This document shows, in pieces, positions 1-8,507 of a stretch of 64,000 nucleotides of DNA. Below the pieces are notes generated by a model, which saw only the letters and a program-made list of their open reading frames with translations, had not been told where the DNA came from and ran no database searches. This DNA is from Cellulomonas sp. P24 (GTDB taxonomy: Bacteria; Actinomycetota; Actinomycetes; Actinomycetales; Cellulomonadaceae). How positions within the stretch are numbered: the stretch's first letter is position 1; each line of letters begins with the position of its first letter. Location: the NCBI RefSeq assembly GCF_024704385.1, contig NZ_JAJDFX010000002.1:62001-126000 (forward strand), given 5' to 3'. The position numbers and the translations under genes are program-made.

Positions 1-133
1 CACTCACCTCCAGGTCAACGGCACGCACGGCGTGCACGACGGTGGGGCCAGTCTGGTAGTCACGCGTCAGAGCACGCACCGACATCAGAGGCACCGCTCC
101 GGTGCCGGGTCCTGTCGTGGGCACAGTGGTCAT
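1..133 (-). CDS. ABC transporter ATP-binding protein, N-terminal fragment (window edge)
   Basis: Only the first 44 or so codons are visible; the gene runs off the left edge. The start ATG (133-131) overlaps the TGA of the upstream permease as ATGA. The protein begins with a short polar lead and then the usual opening strand of a LolD/MacB-type ATPase (pattern V-x-A-L-T-R-D-Y then V-x-A-V-x-x-V-D-L), before the Walker A region, which lies outside the window. Position directly behind two FtsX-like permeases makes this the energising subunit of that exporter. Identification rests on the N-terminal pattern plus context. Confidence 0.75.
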   Translation of the reverse strand, partial: MTTVPTTGPGTGAVPLMSVRALTRDYQTGPTVVHAVRAVDLEVS

Positions 134-1269
134 TGTCGCTCCCGGAAGGCGGTGGCGGCGTCGACGCGAGTCAGGCGCAGCAGCGGTAGCAGGGCGGCGA
201 TCAGACCCGCCGCGAGGGCACCGAGGCCCGTGGTCAGGACGCTCTCCGGCGTGACGGACAGCAGGACGGTGGGCGCGAGGACCGGGACCAGCCGCGCCAG
301 CACCAGTGCGAGCCCGGTCGCCAGGACCAACGCGAGTCCGACGGTCCACAGCACCTGGCTGGCCACGGTGCCGACGAGCTCCCAGGTCCGTGCCCCGACG
401 GCCTTGAGGACTGCGTAGTCGCGCAGCCTGGCCAGTGTGGAGGTCAGAAGCCCGAGGGCGACGACGGCCAGTGCGATGAGCAGGCCGATCAGGTTCATCA
501 GGACGAGCACGTCGGCGCTCATGCTGCTGACGATGCTGGACTCGGCCGCCACGAACTGGGCGCGGGTCTGCACCGTAGTGCCGGGCAGAGCCGCGGCGAC
601 TTGCGCGGCGAGCTGCGTGGCCGAGGTCCCGTCGACGGCGCCGACCAGCACGTACGACACGGTCGCGCCGCGCATCTCGGCGAACTGGTCCAGTGAGACG
701 AACACTGTCGTGTTGGTGATGCTCGTCCCGCTGCTGGTGAGGCCGGCGACCTTCAGAGGCGTTCCGAGCACGGTGGCGTCGGACCCGATCGGCAGGCCGA
801 GGTCGTCGGCGACCAGCTCGTCGAGCACGGCTTCGCCGCGACCGGGCGGTACCCCCGCCTCCAAGGTCAGGGGTCCACCGCGGCCCGAAGACGTGTCGTA
901 CCCGACCAGATAGGTCAGCTGGCGTCCCGACGGGCTACCCAGGGCTCCGGAGGTGAACGCGATCGGGGCCGCCCACGCCGCGCCGCGCACGGCCGCCGCA
1001 AGGCGCGCGGTGTCGGCGGGCAACGTAGATGCGCTCATGTGCATGGTGCGCACGCCGCCCTGCGAGACGAAGACATCGGCCGGCGAGGTGCGCAAGTAGT
1101 ACGTGACCCGCTCGAGAGCGCCGGCGAGCACGGCGTCGAGGACGAGGACGAGCAGCAGGGCTGCAGCGACGCCGGCGACAGTCAGCGCGCCTTGGCGCAC
1201 GTCTCCGAACAGCACCCGCCGCCCCAGCGGCACACGACCCGGCCTCATCGACATCGGAGGGTGGATCAT
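130..1269 (-). CDS. FtsX/MacB-like ABC transporter permease
   Basis: Predicted 379-residue membrane protein of the FtsX-like permease class: one N-terminal membrane segment (about residues 22-50), a large extracytoplasmic MacB-PCD-like domain (about 55-245), then three C-terminal membrane segments. A typical motif, alanine-rich with A-V-L-K-A-V-G-A, lies just after the second segment, matching the family coupling region. It is the middle gene of three: the upstream permease overlaps its start by ATGA and its own stop overlaps the ATPase start by ATGA, so the three are translationally coupled. Substrate unknown; relatives export lipids, peptides or antibiotics, or act in envelope processes. 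Confidence 0.85.
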   Translation of the reverse strand: MIHPPMSMRPGRVPLGRRVLFGDVRQGALTVAGVAAALLLVLVLDAVLAGALERVTYYLRTSPADVFVSQGGVRTMHMSASTLPADTARLAAAVRGAAWAAPIAFTSGALGSPSGRQLTYLVGYDTSSGRGGPLTLEAGVPPGRGEAVLDELVADDLGLPIGSDATVLGTPLKVAGLTSSGTSITNTTVFVSLDQFAEMRGATVSYVLVGAVDGTSATQLAAQVAAALPGTTVQTRAQFVAAESSIVSSMSADVLVLMNLIGLLIALAVVALGLLTSTLARLRDYAVLKAVGARTWELVGTVASQVLWTVGLALVLATGLALVLARLVPVLAPTVLLSVTPESVLTTGLGALAAGLIAALLPLLRLTRVDAATAFRERQ

Positions 1270-2414
1270 GTCTGACTCCGGAACGCAGCCGCAGCATCAA
1301 GCCGTGTGACCTGACGTGCCGGAACCCAGGCGGCAAGCGCGGCCATACCGACCGCGACCAGGGCGGCGCGGGTCAGGGACCCACCCGTGACCGAGACGGG
1401 GAACTCCGGCCGCCAGGCGCCGATGACGAGCCGGGCGACGAGGAGCAGCACCACTGCCGCGCCAGCCCCCAGGGCGGTCAGGGACATGGTCTGCATCAGG
1501 GCCAGCCGGCGCAACCGCCCCGGTGTGGCGCCCAGCGCCTTGAGCACGCCGAAGTCGCGACGATGCTCGGCCACCAGCGTGTAGGCCACCAGCGCGACGA
1601 TCAGGACCCCGGCGGCGAACGCGACACCGACCATCAGCCGCACCGGTCCGCCGTAGATCCGGGTCGCAATCGCCAACGAGGCTTCGCGCAGGTCGGTGAT
1701 CGTGCGCACGCTGTACCCCGCCGTCCGCAACCGATCCGCCACAGCGCCCGGATCCGGAGTAGCGACCAGGACCGCGCCCGTCGTGCCGGGTGCGCGCAGC
1801 AGCCCCGCAAGCGTGGCGTCGGTGGTGAACACCAGCGGCGTCATGAACATCGCGGTTCCCCCGGTCAGTCCGACGATCGGCAGGTCATCACCGAGGACGG
1901 GGAGCTCGCTGCCGACAACGAGGCCGTGCTTGTCCGCAAAGAGGCTGTCCACCACGACCTCCCCGTCACCTGGGAGCCGCCCGGCGGTCAGGTCCCAGGG
2001 GGCCCCGAGGCCGCCTGGCGTGAAGCCCACGAGCGCCACAGCCGCCTTGCCGGCATGCAGTTCGAGGATCGAGTAGGTCGTGCGAACCGCGCTCACCCTG
2101 GATACGCCGAGGATCGCCGCGACCTTGTCCACGACGGAGGTCGACATCACACTCGGTTCAGCAAACAGGCTCTGGACGCCCGGGGCGACGACGGCCAGCT
2201 GCGCTCCGGAGTGGTCTTCGAACGTCGTCACCCGCTCCCTGACACCCGTCCAGAGCCCGTCGAGCACGAGGATCATCATCAAGGCGAGCCCGATTCCCAA
2301 GGCACCCGCGAGCAGTCGGACCGGGCGCGCGATCAACAGTCGTCCGCCGACCTGGACCGACCGCCGCGCGGATGGCCGGCGACCGGCCTGATCTGTGATG
2401 ACCACGATGACCAC
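1266..2414 (-). CDS. FtsX/MacB-like ABC transporter permease
   Basis: 382 residues, the same architecture as its downstream neighbour: a basic N-terminus, one membrane helix (about 32-55), an extracytoplasmic domain, and three C-terminal helices with a G-V-L-K-A-L-G-A coupling motif. The two permeases are probably heterodimer partners of one MacB-type exporter, since they are adjacent, similar in length and overlap by ATGA. An internal start a few codons in is possible because no clear ribosome site precedes the ATG. A 102-bp gap separates it from the SGNH hydrolase gene, which is on the same strand and might share its transcript. Confidence 0.85.
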   Translation of the reverse strand: MVIVVITDQAGRRPSARRSVQVGGRLLIARPVRLLAGALGIGLALMMILVLDGLWTGVRERVTTFEDHSGAQLAVVAPGVQSLFAEPSVMSTSVVDKVAAILGVSRVSAVRTTYSILELHAGKAAVALVGFTPGGLGAPWDLTAGRLPGDGEVVVDSLFADKHGLVVGSELPVLGDDLPIVGLTGGTAMFMTPLVFTTDATLAGLLRAPGTTGAVLVATPDPGAVADRLRTAGYSVRTITDLREASLAIATRIYGGPVRLMVGVAFAAGVLIVALVAYTLVAEHRRDFGVLKALGATPGRLRRLALMQTMSLTALGAGAAVVLLLVARLVIGAWRPEFPVSVTGGSLTRAALVAVGMAALAAWVPARQVTRLDAAAAFRSQT

Positions 2415-2516
2415 CGACTCTCAGGCTCGTCCTTGTCCCCGCGCGCGACACCCAGTCACGACCATCATCGTCTCCAACGCCCGACACCCAACACCCGACC
2501 CGGCATCTCCCGATAA

Positions 2517-3425
2517 TCAGGATCTGCGTGCATGGGATCGATCCCGCGAATATGCGATGAAGATCTCCTGAAGACACCTTGCGGCCGAATTGCTCTGGCC
2601 GGTGGCGGCCGAATCCGTGCCGACATCCTCCGCGCTGCCCGACTGCTGAGCATCGCGGAGGATTGCGAGCACGGTCGGCGCCAGGGCATCCGCGATCCGC
2701 CCGTAGCCGGTGGCCGACGGATGAAAGGAGTCGGCACTCATCGTGCTCGGATCGTGGACGAACTCCCGACCGACGGCAGCGCTCACGTCGACAAGGCGCA
2801 CAGACGGGCGCCGTGCAGCAGCGCGCCTCTGTGCACCGGTGATCAGCCTGCCGTAGCCGTGCACCGCACTCCGCAAGGGGTGGGGCAGGGCTCGCATCGC
2901 GCGGAACTCCGGCAGGCTCGACATCACCACCGGGGCCCCCAGACCCACGAGGGCGTCGAGGAGCTCACCCGAGTGACGCGCAAGGCGCGCGGGCTGAGTC
3001 AGGTGGATGACGTCATTGGTACCCACCACGAGCACCGAGACGGCCGTGGTGCGCGAGGCCAACGGCAGCTGACGATCGAGCACGTCACGCGTCAGGGCGC
3101 CCGAGCGCGCATGGCACACGACGTGCACCGGACGACCCGCGCCGTCGGCCACCCGCTGGGCGAGCTGCACCGGCAACGCATCTTCCACCTCGTCGACTCG
3201 GACGCCCGCCATCGCGGAGTCGCCGAACGCCGACATCTCCACCGGGGTAAGGCCACGGAGAGCTCCTCCGGTCGGCAGGACGGTCACGTCGATGTCAGGC
3301 ACGCCCCGGGGCGACCGCCCGTAGCGCCGGCGCACACCCCTGGCCTGGCCACCCATGACTGTCACAAGGGCGACCATGAGTGCGAGCATGCCTCCCCACG
3401 ACCCACGCCGCACCGCCATCCTCAT
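2517..3425 (-). CDS. SGNH/GDSL-family hydrolase, probably exported
   Basis: 302 residues. A hydrophobic N-terminal segment (about residues 12-27) after arginines fits a signal peptide or anchor. The SGNH blocks are present: block I G-D-S-A-M-A-G (about 68-74, catalytic Ser), block III G-T-N-D, and block V D-S-F-H-P-S (Asp/His of the triad) near residue 232. Such enzymes are esterases, acyl hydrolases or de-O-acetylases acting on lipids or wall polymers; the substrate is not readable here. The C-terminal 45 residues are polar and low-complexity. The gene lies upstream of the exporter permeases on the same strand. Confidence 0.85.
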   Translation of the reverse strand: MRMAVRRGSWGGMLALMVALVTVMGGQARGVRRRYGRSPRGVPDIDVTVLPTGGALRGLTPVEMSAFGDSAMAGVRVDEVEDALPVQLAQRVADGAGRPVHVVCHARSGALTRDVLDRQLPLASRTTAVSVLVVGTNDVIHLTQPARLARHSGELLDALVGLGAPVVMSSLPEFRAMRALPHPLRSAVHGYGRLITGAQRRAAARRPSVRLVDVSAAVGREFVHDPSTMSADSFHPSATGYGRIADALAPTVLAILRDAQQSGSAEDVGTDSAATGQSNSAARCLQEIFIAYSRDRSHARRS

Positions 3426-3544
3426 TCCCTTCTTCAGTCATTCCCTCTTTGTGCCGGGCTCCGGCCACCGGCCGCCAAGCGGGGCGTCACCATGAACATT
3501 GCCGACGTCACGGAGCGCGATTGCCGACCCCTGAGGGGGATGCG

Positions 3545-3856
3545 TCAATGGTTGTGCCGACCCGGCATCGCGAACATCATCAGGGCCATCGCGCCGAGAC
3601 AGATCAGGGCGAACAGGATGGCCCCAGATCCCGCCGCACCCGTTCCGACGAGGATGCCCACGATGACCAGCATCGGGATGCAGCACGCGATCATCATCAG
3701 CCGGTGCCCGCCATGTTCGCGGCGGCTCGTCTCGAGGCCCTCGTCCGAATCCGGTTCGCGACCATCATGCTGATGCAGCGGCGCGACCTTCGCCCGAGGC
3801 GAGGATGGCGGCTGAAGTCGGCCCTCCTGGCCCATGTCTGGCCGCCGTTCGCTCAT
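3545..3856 (-). CDS. small membrane protein, DUF2933-like
   Basis: 103 residues: a charged N-terminal half (about 1-50) ending in R-R-E-H-G-G-H, then two membrane helices (about 53-72 and 75-95) and a His-ending tail. The pattern HGGH, then L-M-M-I-A-C-C-I-P-M-L at the first helix, resembles DUF2933 proteins, which often lie near metal or copper homeostasis genes. It overlaps the upstream DUF2892 gene by ATGA, so the two are co-translated. No function can be assigned. Confidence 0.6.
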   Translation of the reverse strand: MSERRPDMGQEGRLQPPSSPRAKVAPLHQHDGREPDSDEGLETSRREHGGHRLMMIACCIPMLVIVGILVGTGAAGSGAILFALICLGAMALMMFAMPGRHNH

Positions 3857-4098
3857 GACTTCGCCGCCCTCAATGAGGCGGGCACGTGGCCCAACTTCTT
3901 GTACAGCGGGCAGTGTCCGGTGGCTCCCGTCACGACCAGATCGAGGCCGGCCAGAATGAGGAGCAGCTCAAGCACGACCGCGACCGCCGACCCGGCCCCG
4001 GACACCAGAAGAGTTCCCCCGGCGACTCCGAGCAGGCCGATCACGATGCGACCGACCCGCTCGATCGGGGCAATGTTGACTGTCAACATGGTGCTCAT
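3853..4098 (-). CDS. DUF2892 (YgaP-like) inner-membrane protein
   Basis: 81 residues from the ATG at 4098, which follows an AGAGG ribosome site; the frame stays open further upstream but without homology. The order is M-L-T-V-N-I-A-P-I-E-R-V-G-R-I (typical DUF2892 opening), two membrane helices in a hairpin, then the C-P-L-Y-K-K-L-G motif that ends this family. DUF2892 proteins are small membrane hairpins of unknown role, often beside rhodanese or thiol/metal-stress genes. First gene of a two-gene unit with the DUF2933-like protein. Confidence 0.8.
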   Translation of the reverse strand: MSTMLTVNIAPIERVGRIVIGLLGVAGGTLLVSGAGSAVAVVLELLLILAGLDLVVTGATGHCPLYKKLGHVPASLRAAKS

Positions 4099-4436
4099 CA
4101 CCTCTCGCTGGTGGACCCCGGCGCCGCCGTGGACCGCAGGTCGTCCTTCCCATTCAGCGTGGCCGACGCACGTGCAGACGCGCTTTCCCTTCGATGAAGA
4201 TGCTCTGAAGCCCGAGGCGCATCGCGCCTCCGCACAGATCCGTCGGGACCTGCTCCGCACCGCAGATGCAGGTGAGTCTCAGATTCGTTCGGTGGGTCGC
4301 ATCCGGACGAACAACGCGCCGCACGTCCGGCTCGCTGCGGCCGAGAGGCTTAGTCGGATCTTCGTCGTTCCTCCGGGCGATCCTCATGACGGTCGACGAG
4401 TGTTGAGGCTTGGCCCCGTGAGATCCAAGCCCAGGA
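4099..4436. other. intergenic region, no gene recognised
   Basis: About 340 bases between the divergently transcribed DUF2892 gene and the coiled-coil protein gene. Open frames here are opposite-strand extensions of real genes with no recognisable motifs. It should hold the two outward promoters. It does not encode the N-terminal TPM domain expected before the next gene. Confidence 0.5.
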
Positions 4437-4448
4437 GTGCGAGCAAGA

Positions 4449-5909
4449 ATGCCCAGAGGAACCGGTGCGACGAGCGTGCCCCTCGTCACGGTCATCGTGG
4501 TGTCCGTGGTCGTGGCCGTCCTGGTCGCGCTCGTGTGGTCCTGGCGGCAGTCCGTCAGACGGCGTCGCGGTGCGGCATCCGCAGGAGCCTCCGGGCTCCC
4601 TGCGGATGAGTTCGCCGCGTTCACGACCGCGTCGCTCAACACGCGGGCAAGCGCGGCTCTGGTCGCGATCGACGACGCGGTGAAGACCTCGGAGCAGGAG
4701 CTGGGTTTCGCCGAGGCGCAGTTCGGGCTCGAGGCGACGGCCACCTTCGGGAAAGCCTTGGACGCCGCCAAGACGTCGGTGGCACGTGCCTTCGCGATCC
4801 GCCAACAGCTCGACGACGCCTTCCCCGAGACGGAGCCCCAGGCTCGCGCGATGGCCGCCGAGATCATCCGGACCTGCAAGCAGGTCGGTCTTGACCTTGA
4901 CTCGCACACGCACGAGTTCGACGCGCTCCGTGACCTCCAGTCACGTGCACCCGAGCTCCTGGATGAGGTCGCCCAGCGTGCCGCAGACATCTCGCGGCGC
5001 ATACCCGCGGCGCGCACGGCTCTGGAGGGCCTGTCGGCTTCCTATCCCGCGACGGCACTCGCGACGGTCAGCGGCAACCCCGATCAGGTCTACCGGCTGA
5101 TGGCCGGAATCGCAGCGACCGTGGCCGCAGGTCGGTCCGCGATGGCGACCGGAGACCGCGAGGCCGCAGTTCGGGCCGCACGGTCCGGCGAGGCTGCGCT
5201 CGCGCAGGCGATCAGTCTGCTGGACGCCGTCGACCATGCCGAAGCCGCGCTCGCCGCTGCATGTCGGCAGCTCGGGGAGACCATCGCCTCCCTGAGCAGC
5301 GACGTGATCGAGGCTGCCCGGCTCGCGCCCTCAGATCCGGCCGTGAACGCGCAGGCTGCCGCCGTGACCGCAGCGATCCTGCGGGCCCAGCAGGAGCGCA
5401 CCGGCGGGGACCCGCTCGGGACGCTTCGCACGCTGACCCAAACGCAGGCCGAGTTCGGCGCGAGCCTGGCACCCTTCCGAGCGCGCGCCGCGCACGATGA
5501 ACACGTCCGCAAGCGGCTCGCCGAGATGATCGCTCACGCCAGCGCGCAGATCGATGCCGTCGGCGCCTACATCGACAGTCGTCGCGGAGCCGTCGGTCCA
5601 GAAGCCCGCACCCGCTTGTCCGAGGCCGCGCGGCACACCGAGCAGGCCCAGGAGCTCGCCACCACGGACCCCGATCGCGCTCTCGCCGAAGCCACCCAGG
5701 GCAGCCACCTCGTGGACTCAGCCCAGGTACTCGCGCAACAGGATGTCGCCGACTTCGAGCAGCGGCAACGCCAAGACACCGGCCGGCCCGCCGTCGACTC
5801 GCTCGGCAATCCCGTCGGGATGGTGCTCGGGGGGATTCTCATCGACCAGCTCCTGCGCGGGGGCGGTCGCGGGTTCGGCGGAGGTTTCGGGGGCGGCGGA
5901 GGGTGTTGA
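4449..5909 (+). CDS. membrane-anchored coiled-coil protein with glycine-rich tail (TPM-protein C-terminal part)
   Basis: About 486 residues. One membrane helix lies near the N-terminus (about residues 10-32), followed by a long alanine/glutamate-rich helical region (about 45-440) and a C-terminal tail of G-G-G-F-G-G repeats. In many actinobacteria this arrangement forms the C-terminal two-thirds of TPM-domain proteins (about 650-700 residues) encoded before a PspA homologue. Here the extracellular TPM domain is missing and no frame upstream supplies it. The ATG at 4449 has AGGAG 11 bases upstream; a GTG at 4437 is the alternative. The pspA-like gene follows after 71 bp. Confidence 0.7.
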   Translation: MPRGTGATSVPLVTVIVVSVVVAVLVALVWSWRQSVRRRRGAASAGASGLPADEFAAFTTASLNTRASAALVAIDDAVKTSEQELGFAEAQFGLEATATFGKALDAAKTSVARAFAIRQQLDDAFPETEPQARAMAAEIIRTCKQVGLDLDSHTHEFDALRDLQSRAPELLDEVAQRAADISRRIPAARTALEGLSASYPATALATVSGNPDQVYRLMAGIAATVAAGRSAMATGDREAAVRAARSGEAALAQAISLLDAVDHAEAALAAACRQLGETIASLSSDVIEAARLAPSDPAVNAQAAAVTAAILRAQQERTGGDPLGTLRTLTQTQAEFGASLAPFRARAAHDEHVRKRLAEMIAHASAQIDAVGAYIDSRRGAVGPEARTRLSEAARHTEQAQELATTDPDRALAEATQGSHLVDSAQVLAQQDVADFEQRQRQDTGRPAVDSLGNPVGMVLGGILIDQLLRGGGRGFGGGFGGGGGC

Positions 5910-5980
5910 CCTCCTCCGGCTCACCCACCGGCAACACATCACGTTCAGCTCAGCCCATCGACCGAAGAAGAGGAACGACA

Positions 5981-6700
5981 ATGGCAGACAAGCAGACCGT
6001 TCTCGGACGCATCACCCAGCTCGCCAAGGCGAACATCAACGCGCTCGTCGATCGCGCCGAGGACCCGGGCAAGATGATCGACCAGCTCATCCGGGACTAC
6101 ACGAACAACATCGCTGAGGCAGAGGACGCCGTGGCTCAGACCATCGGCAACCTGCGACTCGCCGAGCAGGACCATGCTGCCGACCTCGCCGCAGCCACCG
6201 ACTGGGGCCAGAAGGCGCAAACGGCGTCGTCCAAGGCCGAGCAGCTGCGCGCCGCGGGCAACGCGATCGACGCGGACAAGTTCGACAGCCTCGCCAAGCT
6301 GGCGATCGGCAAGCAGCTGACCGCCGAACGAGAGGCGGCAGACGCCGAACCACTCATCGCCTCGCAGACCATCGTCGTCCAGCGGCTCAAGGATGGCCTG
6401 GTCGCGATGAAGGACAAGCTCGGCGACCTCAAGACACGGCGCAACGCCCTCGTGGCCCGGCACAAGACCGCCGAAGCGCAGACCCGAGTTCAGGGGGCTC
6501 TGTCGACGATCAACGTCCTCGACCCGACAAGCGAGATCTCCCGTTTCGAGGAGACGGTGCGCCGCGAGGAGGCCAACGCCGCAGGCCAGGCCGAGGTGGC
6601 TGCGTCCTCGCTCGATGCGCAGTTCGACGAGCTCACGACCTCGAGCGAGCACAGCGAGATCGAGGCACGCCTGGCCGCGCTGAAGGCAGGTCAGGTCTGA
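5981..6700 (+). CDS. pspA: PspA/IM30 family membrane-stress protein
   Basis: 239 residues, the usual length for PspA/LiaH/Vipp1. The start ATG at 5981 is preceded by AAGAAGAGG at good spacing. The N-terminus has the family's amphipathic stretch followed by the A-E-D-P-G-K-M-I-D-Q-L pattern, and the rest is a long helical hairpin rich in A, E, K and Q. PspA proteins assemble as ESCRT-III-like polymers on damaged inner membranes. The preceding gene encodes the coiled-coil partner, and a response regulator follows 24 bp downstream, so the three may form an envelope-stress unit. Confidence 0.9.
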   Translation: MADKQTVLGRITQLAKANINALVDRAEDPGKMIDQLIRDYTNNIAEAEDAVAQTIGNLRLAEQDHAADLAAATDWGQKAQTASSKAEQLRAAGNAIDADKFDSLAKLAIGKQLTAEREAADAEPLIASQTIVVQRLKDGLVAMKDKLGDLKTRRNALVARHKTAEAQTRVQGALSTINVLDPTSEISRFEETVRREEANAAGQAEVAASSLDAQFDELTTSSEHSEIEARLAALKAGQV

Positions 6701-6723
6701 ACGGGATCCGTCCGTCCGTCCCG

Positions 6724-7539
6724 GTGTCGGCGAGCGAGCCTGCCCCCACCGGGTCGGATGGATCAAGCGCACCAGACTCACCCGTCGGTAGACCCAGGCG
6801 TGACGAGACCGTCGCGGCGAACACCCCGCAGGCCCGTCTACTCGTCGTCGACGACGAACCCCACGTCCATGAGCTGGTGCGCTCGCTCCGGCTGGTCGGG
6901 TTCGACGTGCACGTCGCCGCCAACGGGGAGGGCGCCCTGAGAGTTGCGCGAGACGTCGATCCGGACCTGGTGGTCCTCGATGTGATGCTCCCTGACACCG
7001 ACGGTTTCGCCCTGTTCCAGCGACTGCGTGCGAGAGGCGAGCACGCCGCCGTGGTGTTCCTCACGTCACGAGACGCCACCCAGGACAAGATCACGGGCCT
7101 GACGATGGGCGCCGACGACTACATCACCAAGCCCTTTCGTGTCGACGAGGTCGTCGCTCGGATCCGCGCGGTCCTGCGGCGCACGCAGGCGAGTGAACAG
7201 ACTGTCTCGAGCATCCTCACGCACGCCGATGTTCGCCTCGACGAACACAGCCACGGCGTGACGCGCTCGGGGCATCCCGTGGATCTGACGCCCACCGAGT
7301 TCAACCTGCTGCGATATCTCATGCTCAACCCAGGACGCGTGCTGACCAAGACGCAAATCCTCAACCACGTCTGGCAGAGCGACTGGGGTCGCGACGCGAA
7401 CATCGTGGAGACCTACATCTCGTACCTCCGGCGCAAGCTCGACGCCAGCCCAGACGGGCCAGCGTCGGCCACCACGCTGATCCAGACCCGGCGCGGCGTC
7501 GGGTACACACTGCGAGAGGTGCCGTCGCAGCGGACCTGA
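6724..7539 (+). CDS. OmpR/PhoB-family response regulator (orphan)
   Basis: 271 residues. A 36-residue polar N-terminal extension precedes the receiver domain (about 37-155): acidic pair D43-D44, phospho-acceptor D86 in V-V-L-D-V-M-L-P, and K136 in Y-I-T-K-P-F. A winged-helix Trans_reg_C domain follows (about 170-265), with E-F-N-L-L-R-Y-L, a W-x-x-D-W-G-R loop and the closing R-R-G-V-G-Y motif. No histidine kinase is encoded next to it in this window. The GTG start lacks a strong ribosome site; a start nearer the receiver domain is possible. Confidence 0.92.
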   Translation: MSASEPAPTGSDGSSAPDSPVGRPRRDETVAANTPQARLLVVDDEPHVHELVRSLRLVGFDVHVAANGEGALRVARDVDPDLVVLDVMLPDTDGFALFQRLRARGEHAAVVFLTSRDATQDKITGLTMGADDYITKPFRVDEVVARIRAVLRRTQASEQTVSSILTHADVRLDEHSHGVTRSGHPVDLTPTEFNLLRYLMLNPGRVLTKTQILNHVWQSDWGRDANIVETYISYLRRKLDASPDGPASATTLIQTRRGVGYTLREVPSQRT

Positions 7540-7637
7540 GACCGGCACGAGGGGCCGTCGGCTAGCCCTGGACTGCTTCGCCGAATCTTCATGCGTTCTC
7601 AAGCGGTTGGGCACGACCCCGCGACCACCATTCGAGC

Positions 7638-8063
7638 ATGACGACTGACGACACGACGGCACACCCGGCTCTGGACGCCGCGCTCGCAGATGACGAGCAG
7701 CGCGAGGCCCCCCTGCCCCCACGACGCCGCACGGCCTGGACCGTCTTCACAGGAGCCGTCGGCGGTGTCGTCGGGCTGGCCCCGCACGTCCTTCACCACA
7801 TCGGACCGCTCGTGGGAACCGCACTGGTCGCGGGCGCAGGAGGCACGGCGCTTTTCGGCTTCCTCGGTCTCCTCGCGTCCGTGCCGATGCTCATCAAGCT
7901 GAGGCGACGGTTCGCCAACTGGTGGGCCCCTGCGATCGCTCTGGCCGTCTTCACGGCGATGTTCCTGCTCTCCGCCTTCGTGATCGGTCCCCTCATCAGC
8001 TCGCCGCCAGGCGCGGGATCGGACGTCACTCCGGTCGACCACGCCTCGCATCACGCGCCCTGA
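7638..8063 (+). CDS. small membrane protein of unknown function
   Basis: 141 residues with three or four hydrophobic helices (about 33-55, 60-80 and 95-120), a polar acidic N-terminus and a His-containing tail (D-H-A-S-H-H-A-P). Not recognised as a named family. It lies 98 bp after the orphan response regulator and just before the IS3 element, so it may be a target of that regulator. The gene appears intact: the insertion sequence begins 69 bp after its stop. Confidence 0.6.
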   Translation: MTTDDTTAHPALDAALADDEQREAPLPPRRRTAWTVFTGAVGGVVGLAPHVLHHIGPLVGTALVAGAGGTALFGFLGLLASVPMLIKLRRRFANWWAPAIALAVFTAMFLLSAFVIGPLISSPPGAGSDVTPVDHASHHAP

Positions 8064-8132
8064 GGACGTCGGCCCCGTTCCAGGAAGCAGTGTTCGACGC
8101 AGGATGGAGAAGCGACATGGCGATCACAACCC

Positions 8133-8158
8133 GGGACTGCCCCGGGTCTGGTTGACAC
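8133..8158. repeat. IS3 left terminal inverted repeat
   Basis: Begins GGGACTGCCCC and ends GGTTGACAC. It pairs with 9409-9434 over 26 bp with a single mismatch at the twelfth base. Confidence 0.92.
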
Positions 8159-8199
8159 CTGATCTGTGAGGATCTGGTCCTCGCTGGAAGGATGTCCCC

Positions 8200-8487
8200 G
8201 TGGCAAAGCCCTATCCTCAGGAGTTCCGCAACGACGTCGTGGCCGTGGCCCGCAAGGGCCAGGCACCGCTGTCTCAGATCGCGAAGGACTTCGGCGTCTC
8301 CGAAGGCTCGCTGGCGAACTGGATGAAGCAGGCCGATGTCGAGGACGGCAAGCGTCCCGGTCTGAGCGAAGACGAGCGCAAGCAGTTGCGTGAGGCGAAC
8401 AAGAGGATCCGCCTGCTCGAGCAGGAGAACGAGGTCCTACGGCGCGCTGCTGCCTACCTGTCGCAGGCCAACTTGCCGGGAAAATAG
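8200..8487 (+). CDS. IS3 transposase OrfA
   Basis: 95 residues. An N-terminal helix-turn-helix (Y-P-Q-E-F-R-N-D-V-V then I-A-K-D-F-G-V-S) is followed by a leucine-zipper-like helix (R-I-R-L-L-E-Q-E-N-E-V-L-R-R-A). This is the DNA-binding half of the IS3 transposase; alone it usually acts as a regulator. Its last codons contain the GGGAAAA slippery site, after which a fraction of ribosomes shifts back one base into orfB. Start GTG or the codon at 8200, preceded by GGAAGGATG. Confidence 0.9.
   Translation: MAKPYPQEFRNDVVAVARKGQAPLSQIAKDFGVSEGSLANWMKQADVEDGKRPGLSEDERKQLREANKRIRLLEQENEVLRRAAAYLSQANLPGK
8478..8484 (+). promoter_or_regulatory. programmed -1 frameshift heptamer GGGAAAA
   Basis: In the orfA reading phase the heptamer splits as G-GGA-AAA followed directly by the TAG stop, which is the X-XXY-YYZ arrangement used by IS3 elements. 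Slipping back one base leads into the orfB frame (K-I-V-F-P-L-V-R-E), which stays open through the transposase. Confidence 0.85.
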
Positions 8488-8507
8488 TCTTCCCTCTCGT
8501 CCGTGAG

